Source of the DNA: Candidatus Nitrosopolaris rasttigaisensis
GTDB taxonomy: Archaea; Thermoproteota; Nitrososphaeria; Nitrososphaerales; Nitrososphaeraceae
DNA length: 7,783 nt
Direction of reading: 5' to 3'
NCBI GenBank assembly: GCA_933226995.1
Contig: CAKOFP010000153.1
Coordinates: forward strand, 1-7,783
Of this stretch, positions 5,460-7,783 are shown one piece after another. The translations under genes and the position numbers were made by a program. Within the stretch, counting starts at the first letter, position 1. Each line of letters starts with the position of its first letter. The notes beneath the pieces were generated by a model, which searched no databases, was not told the DNA's origin, and saw only the letters and a list, made by a program, of their open reading frames with translations.

Positions 5460-6416
5460 ATGAAGCCAAGGGATATGCCTACTAATCATTTTTTTAATCA
5501 AGATATAGTTTCAATCAAAGATTTCAGCAGGCAGGACCTTGAATTTATTTTCGGTTGTACTGATAGAGTTAGCGCGCTAAGACCAAATGAAAAGGCCGAA
5601 TTGGGCAAAGGACGAACTCTGGGTTATATTTTCTACGAGCCTAGCACGAGAACAAGGATGAGTTTCGAAGCAGCTATGGCATCGTTGGGAGGGAGCTCTA
5701 TCGGAATTTTTGATTCGAAATCCTCGTCGGTCGAAAAAGGCGAAAGCCTTGCTGATACTATCAGAATAATGGATCTTTATTCGGATGTTATCGTTCTCAG
5801 ACATCCGCTAGACGGCTCAAGCAGATTTGCCGCAGAGCTATCAAAGAACCCGCTAATTAATGCAGGCAGCGGAAGTGAAGAACATCCTACTCAAGCTATG
5901 CTTGATCTATATACCATACTAAAAGAAAAAAACAAGATTGATGGTCTCACAATAGGAATAGTTGGTGATTTAAAATATGGAAGGACAGTTTATTCGCTGC
6001 TATACGGCCTCGCCAATTATAATGTAAATATTCACTTAATATCGCCTCCAACGTTGAGCATTCGAAAAGAGTCAATATATGATGTTGAGAAGAAGGAAAT
6101 GAAAATTTTTGAACATGAAGAGCTTGACGACAATATTTTGACTAAACTTGATGTACTCTATGTCACACGAATACAGAAAGAGAGATTCCCAGATCCACAG
6201 GAGTATGAAAAAGTAAAGGGCACGTATACTGTTGATAGCAATACCCTTCGCAAAGCAAAGCCAGACGTATCTGTAATGCATCCAATGCCTAGAATGCAAG
6301 AAATTTCACATTCTATTGATAACACAAAAAATGCGATTTACTTCAAACAAGCTGCCTTTGGGAAGGAGTTAAGGGCTGCTCTCCTCGCCCTAGTACTAAA
6401 TGAAAACCCGATATAA
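5460..6416 (+). CDS. pyrB: Aspartate carbamoyltransferase catalytic chain
   Basis: PyrB joins carbamoyl phosphate and aspartate to N-carbamoyl-aspartate, the committed step of pyrimidine synthesis, in the cytoplasm as a trimer. All active-site blocks are present. The carbamoyl-phosphate loop is STRTRMSFE (62-70). The loop reaching in from the next subunit is SSSVEKGE, with Ser89 and Lys93. Further blocks are RHP (114-116), HPTQ with His142 and Gln145, GDLKYGR with Arg175, TRIQKER with Arg237 and Gln239, and HPMPR (274-278, usually HPLPR). The family C-terminus YFKQAAFGKELRAALL (294-309) is intact. At 318 aa it is slightly long because of about 15 extra N-terminal residues. ATG 5475 (Met6) is an alternative start; 5460 is preferred for its TATA spacing. 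Archaeal pyrB is usually followed by pyrI (regulatory chain), but no pyrI-like frame follows here. Confidence 0.96.
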   Translation: MKPRDMPTNHFFNQDIVSIKDFSRQDLEFIFGCTDRVSALRPNEKAELGKGRTLGYIFYEPSTRTRMSFEAAMASLGGSSIGIFDSKSSSVEKGESLADTIRIMDLYSDVIVLRHPLDGSSRFAAELSKNPLINAGSGSEEHPTQAMLDLYTILKEKNKIDGLTIGIVGDLKYGRTVYSLLYGLANYNVNIHLISPPTLSIRKESIYDVEKKEMKIFEHEELDDNILTKLDVLYVTRIQKERFPDPQEYEKVKGTYTVDSNTLRKAKPDVSVMHPMPRMQEISHSIDNTKNAIYFKQAAFGKELRAALLALVLNENPI

Positions 6417-6675
6417 TCTTCTAAATACCGTCGGTCATGAAGGATACACTCTTTTACTTAATCAAAATACTTTCGAAAACGACCGGCCGGTTGTCGCACT
6501 AATAGTTCAAGAACAAGGTTGTAATGTCAGACCGCCCAGACCTGTTGGGTATATTGTCTGCAGCTTATATATCCGAACTAATCGAGACCCTTTGCTGGGG
6601 TATCGCCAAAAAGTTTCAATTGTATTAGCGTATGTTGACAATGACGATGACCGTGACTACCAACTAGGCATATAG
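6400..6675 (+). CDS. Doubtful open frame after pyrB (91 aa)
   Basis: This frame starts inside the last codons of pyrB (17-nt overlap), an arrangement that can mean coupled translation, but no ribosome binding site precedes it. The product has no recognisable motif and is not PyrI: there is no zinc-binding set of four cysteines (only two Cys) and no PyrI core. The acidic run DNDDDRD near the C-terminus is the only notable segment. It is more likely an accidental open frame. Confidence 0.18.
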   Translation: MKTRYNLLNTVGHEGYTLLLNQNTFENDRPVVALIVQEQGCNVRPPRPVGYIVCSLYIRTNRDPLLGYRQKVSIVLAYVDNDDDRDYQLGI

Positions 6676-6764
6676 CATTCCTATATTCTGTCAAGTCAGG
6701 AGATTGGATTAGACCAAACGGGTGATATAGTCATTATGATAAGCTGTGGACATAATATAAAATA
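6417..6764. other. Gap after pyrB without a convincing gene
   Basis: This is the 348 nt between the pyrB stop and the stop of the minus-strand gene at 6765. It holds only the doubtful frame described at 6400-6675. A TATA-like TTATATAT (6565-6572) could start a short plus-strand transcript near 6597, but nothing recognisable as RNA or protein follows. Next to the gene at 6765, the minus strand downstream of its stop is T-rich (TATTTTATATTATG, about 6751-6764), a possible archaeal U-rich termination zone. Confidence 0.4.
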
Positions 6765-7307
6765 TCAAAAGTACGATGAGTTATCTATGACTCTGACCAT
6801 ATTCTTGACATCAAAAACCATCACCGTCGTTGGTAATTTAAGGGTCAAGAGTCGATCGGGGGGAGGATTATACTTTAAAACGTGGACCAGTGCGCTAAGC
6901 CTTTTCCCGTGGCGTTTTTCGATAACAATATGTGGGTCGAACAACGCGTCGAACGTGAAAAAATATGTCGCGCCCCATACATTTACAGAATATTCTACTT
7001 TATAGTAAGGAATCGACATTCTAGGAAACTTTAGATTACCTGATCCATGAACGTTTTCACCTTTGTCATACGTCCTCCTATGAAAGTCATCAATGAATGG
7101 AACCTTACTGAACACTGTCGACCTAAGTGATTTCCTGATGCAAATTATTACATAGCGATTAAATTCCTCGTCAGGCAAAATGGCAGGACCATATCTGGCA
7201 TCATCATGCCAACTTATTCTGCGGTTGACCAAAAATTTTTGTGAAGTTTCGATTAGTCTCCGAATATTCTCTACAAATTGATGTTCATTACATTCGTAAA
7301 CCGGCAT
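6765..7307 (-). CDS. Protein of unknown function (180 aa), downstream partner of an overlapping gene
   Basis: I do not recognise this protein. The open frame continues upstream to 7484, but the extra 59 codons lie across the neighbouring 95-aa gene and read as basic low-quality sequence. ATG at 7307 is therefore the likely start, with GAGG about 12 nt upstream and a 20-nt overlap with the end of the upstream gene. The product is mixed alpha/beta, with no signal peptide or membrane span. Residues 9-27 look helical, and the rest alternates strands rich in Tyr, Phe and Val (YYKVEYSVNVWGATYFFTFD, 101-120). Clusters of His, Asp and Arg occur at 34-38 (HDDAR) and 73-82 (DDFHRRTYDK), but no known catalytic motif is evident. 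The overlap suggests co-translation with the upstream gene and a joint function. Confidence 0.6.
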   Translation of the reverse strand: MPVYECNEHQFVENIRRLIETSQKFLVNRRISWHDDARYGPAILPDEEFNRYVIICIRKSLRSTVFSKVPFIDDFHRRTYDKGENVHGSGNLKFPRMSIPYYKVEYSVNVWGATYFFTFDALFDPHIVIEKRHGKRLSALVHVLKYNPPPDRLLTLKLPTTVMVFDVKNMVRVIDNSSYF

Positions 7308-7575
7308 AGTGTTGTAATTCCTCTGTGATTTTCGAAACGGTGTTAGTTGATCCACAAATTGTAATGATAGGATCTTTTGGATAAGCATCGCCAATCTCCT
7401 CCGAGACACTGATTGTTTCCTCCCCATTAACATACAGCATCCTCTTCCAGAATTTACCCTCTGCGACAATTGTCGTAATACCATCTAGTGAAAAATCAAG
7501 TTGAGAAATACTGGCTGATACTTCTTGCAACGGTATGAGTACAGAAATCGATTTTAATTTCTGTTTATTTCGCAT
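7288..7575 (-). CDS. Small protein of unknown function (95 aa), first gene of an overlapping pair
   Basis: I do not recognise this protein. ATG at 7575 is preceded by a strong TATA box centred 31 nt upstream, which predicts an almost leaderless mRNA and supports both the gene and its start. The product is small, soluble and strand-rich: ISVLIPLQEV (10-19), ITTIVAEG (33-40) and RMLYVNGEETISV (45-57), then PIITICGSTNTVSK (69-82) and a short C-terminal helix (83-90). Cys74 is the only cysteine. Its last 20 nt overlap the start of the 180-aa gene in another frame, so the two probably form an operon. A single ancestral gene broken by a frameshift is a less likely reading, because the downstream gene has its own ATG and a GAGG site. 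Confidence 0.6.
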   Translation of the reverse strand: MRNKQKLKSISVLIPLQEVSASISQLDFSLDGITTIVAEGKFWKRMLYVNGEETISVSEEIGDAYPKDPIITICGSTNTVSKITEELQHYAGLRM

Positions 7576-7600
7576 ATCCTGTATATTAGCAACGATTCAC

Positions 7601-7611
7601 GAGTATAAAAA
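7601..7611 (-). promoter_or_regulatory. Strong TATA box of the unknown two-gene operon
   Basis: The minus strand reads TTTTTATACTC, the best TATA match in the window, centred about 31 nt before the ATG at 7575. Transcription would begin near 7579, giving a leader of only a few bases. Confidence 0.55.
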
Positions 7612-7759
7612 TTGGCGGCATGCTGCATGAGAAGTCCCCATCACGTCGCTAAAACTGACCAAGGGGAACACACCAGAGCGGAGCAACGTGTCTTTCCAAG
7701 ATGACTTAAGGTAGCATCCGAAGAATACGACATTATAGTGTGATTACAAGGAGTTAAAT

Positions 7760-7777
7760 TGATATTGTTTAATATCA
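7760..7777. other. Right-edge inverted repeat and possible truncated gene start
   Basis: TGATATT (7760-7766) and AATATCA (7771-7777) form a perfect 7-bp inverted repeat with a GTTT loop. AAGGAG (7748-7753) lies just before TTG at 7759, which opens a frame running off the window, so a plus-strand gene may begin here. The visible codons are too few to judge. The preceding stretch, 7612-7747, holds no gene I can support. Confidence 0.2.
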
Positions 7778-7783
7778 TCAATC

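Noticed and set aside
6736..7005. Plus-strand open frame of 89 codons opposite the 180-aa gene
   Set aside because: It has no ribosome binding site or known motif, and it overlaps the longer minus-strand gene that has operon context.
6926..7366. Similar 21-nt segments near 6926 (plus) and 7366 (minus), both giving ITICGS when translated
   Set aside because: They match at about 16 of 21 positions, one is in a non-coding frame, and there is no further flanking similarity, so chance is likely.
7308..7484. Upstream extension of the 180-aa gene to give a 239-aa protein
   Set aside because: These 59 codons lie across the 95-aa gene in another frame, the translation is a basic shadow, and ATG 7307 has a GAGG site and fits an overlapping operon.

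Overview
The window reads as a piece of a thaumarchaeal (Nitrososphaeria) chromosome, moderately AT-rich. It is archaeal because it encodes a full-length translation factor aIF6, uses several TTG starts, and has TATA boxes centred about 30 nt upstream of start codons, which implies leaderless or very short-leader mRNAs. The cluster Rieske protein - cytochrome b - membrane-anchored blue copper protein is the complex III arrangement known from ammonia-oxidising Thaumarchaeota and is the best lineage clue. No mobile element, CRISPR array or tRNA was seen.

Layout, left to right. (1) 1-95: non-coding, with an 11-bp hairpin (12-49) that could belong to a structured RNA ending at the left edge. (2) 96-482 and 585-947, plus strand: two small proteins of unknown function; the second is beta-rich with an arrestin-like N-terminal signature. 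(3) 983-3869, minus strand, read right to left: Tat-targeted Rieske iron-sulfur protein, cytochrome b starting 3 nt after the Rieske stop, then after 103 nt with its own promoter a membrane-anchored cupredoxin. (4) 3870-4176: a 307-nt gap with the Rieske promoter, a short tandem repeat and a bulged hairpin. (5) 4177-4845, minus strand: aIF6 with a TTG start. (6) 4846-5459: a long, mostly empty divergent gap with paired palindromes, a pyrB promoter and one doubtful small membrane-protein ORF. (7) 5460-6416, plus strand: PyrB, the aspartate carbamoyltransferase catalytic chain, without the usual archaeal neighbour pyrI downstream. (8) 6417-6764: nothing convincing. (9) 6765-7575, minus strand: two overlapping unknown genes (95 and 180 aa) behind a strong TATA box. 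(10) 7576-7783: that promoter, then an edge region with a possible truncated gene start.

The complex III genes form the functional core. Quinol would be oxidised at the Rieske/cytochrome b site, with electrons passed through the Rieske cluster to the copper protein outside the membrane, which stands in for cytochrome c. The cytochrome b is b6-like in heme-ligand spacing but has no cysteine at all, lacks the usual PW after GY in the cd1 region, and carries a roughly 110-residue Pro/Ala/Ser/Thr-rich tail. aIF6 (ribosome subunit anti-association) and PyrB (pyrimidine synthesis) are housekeeping genes unrelated to it. I see no clear new multi-gene system; the least explained items are the cytochrome b tail, the overlapping unknown pair at 6765-7575 and the structured gap upstream of the Rieske gene.
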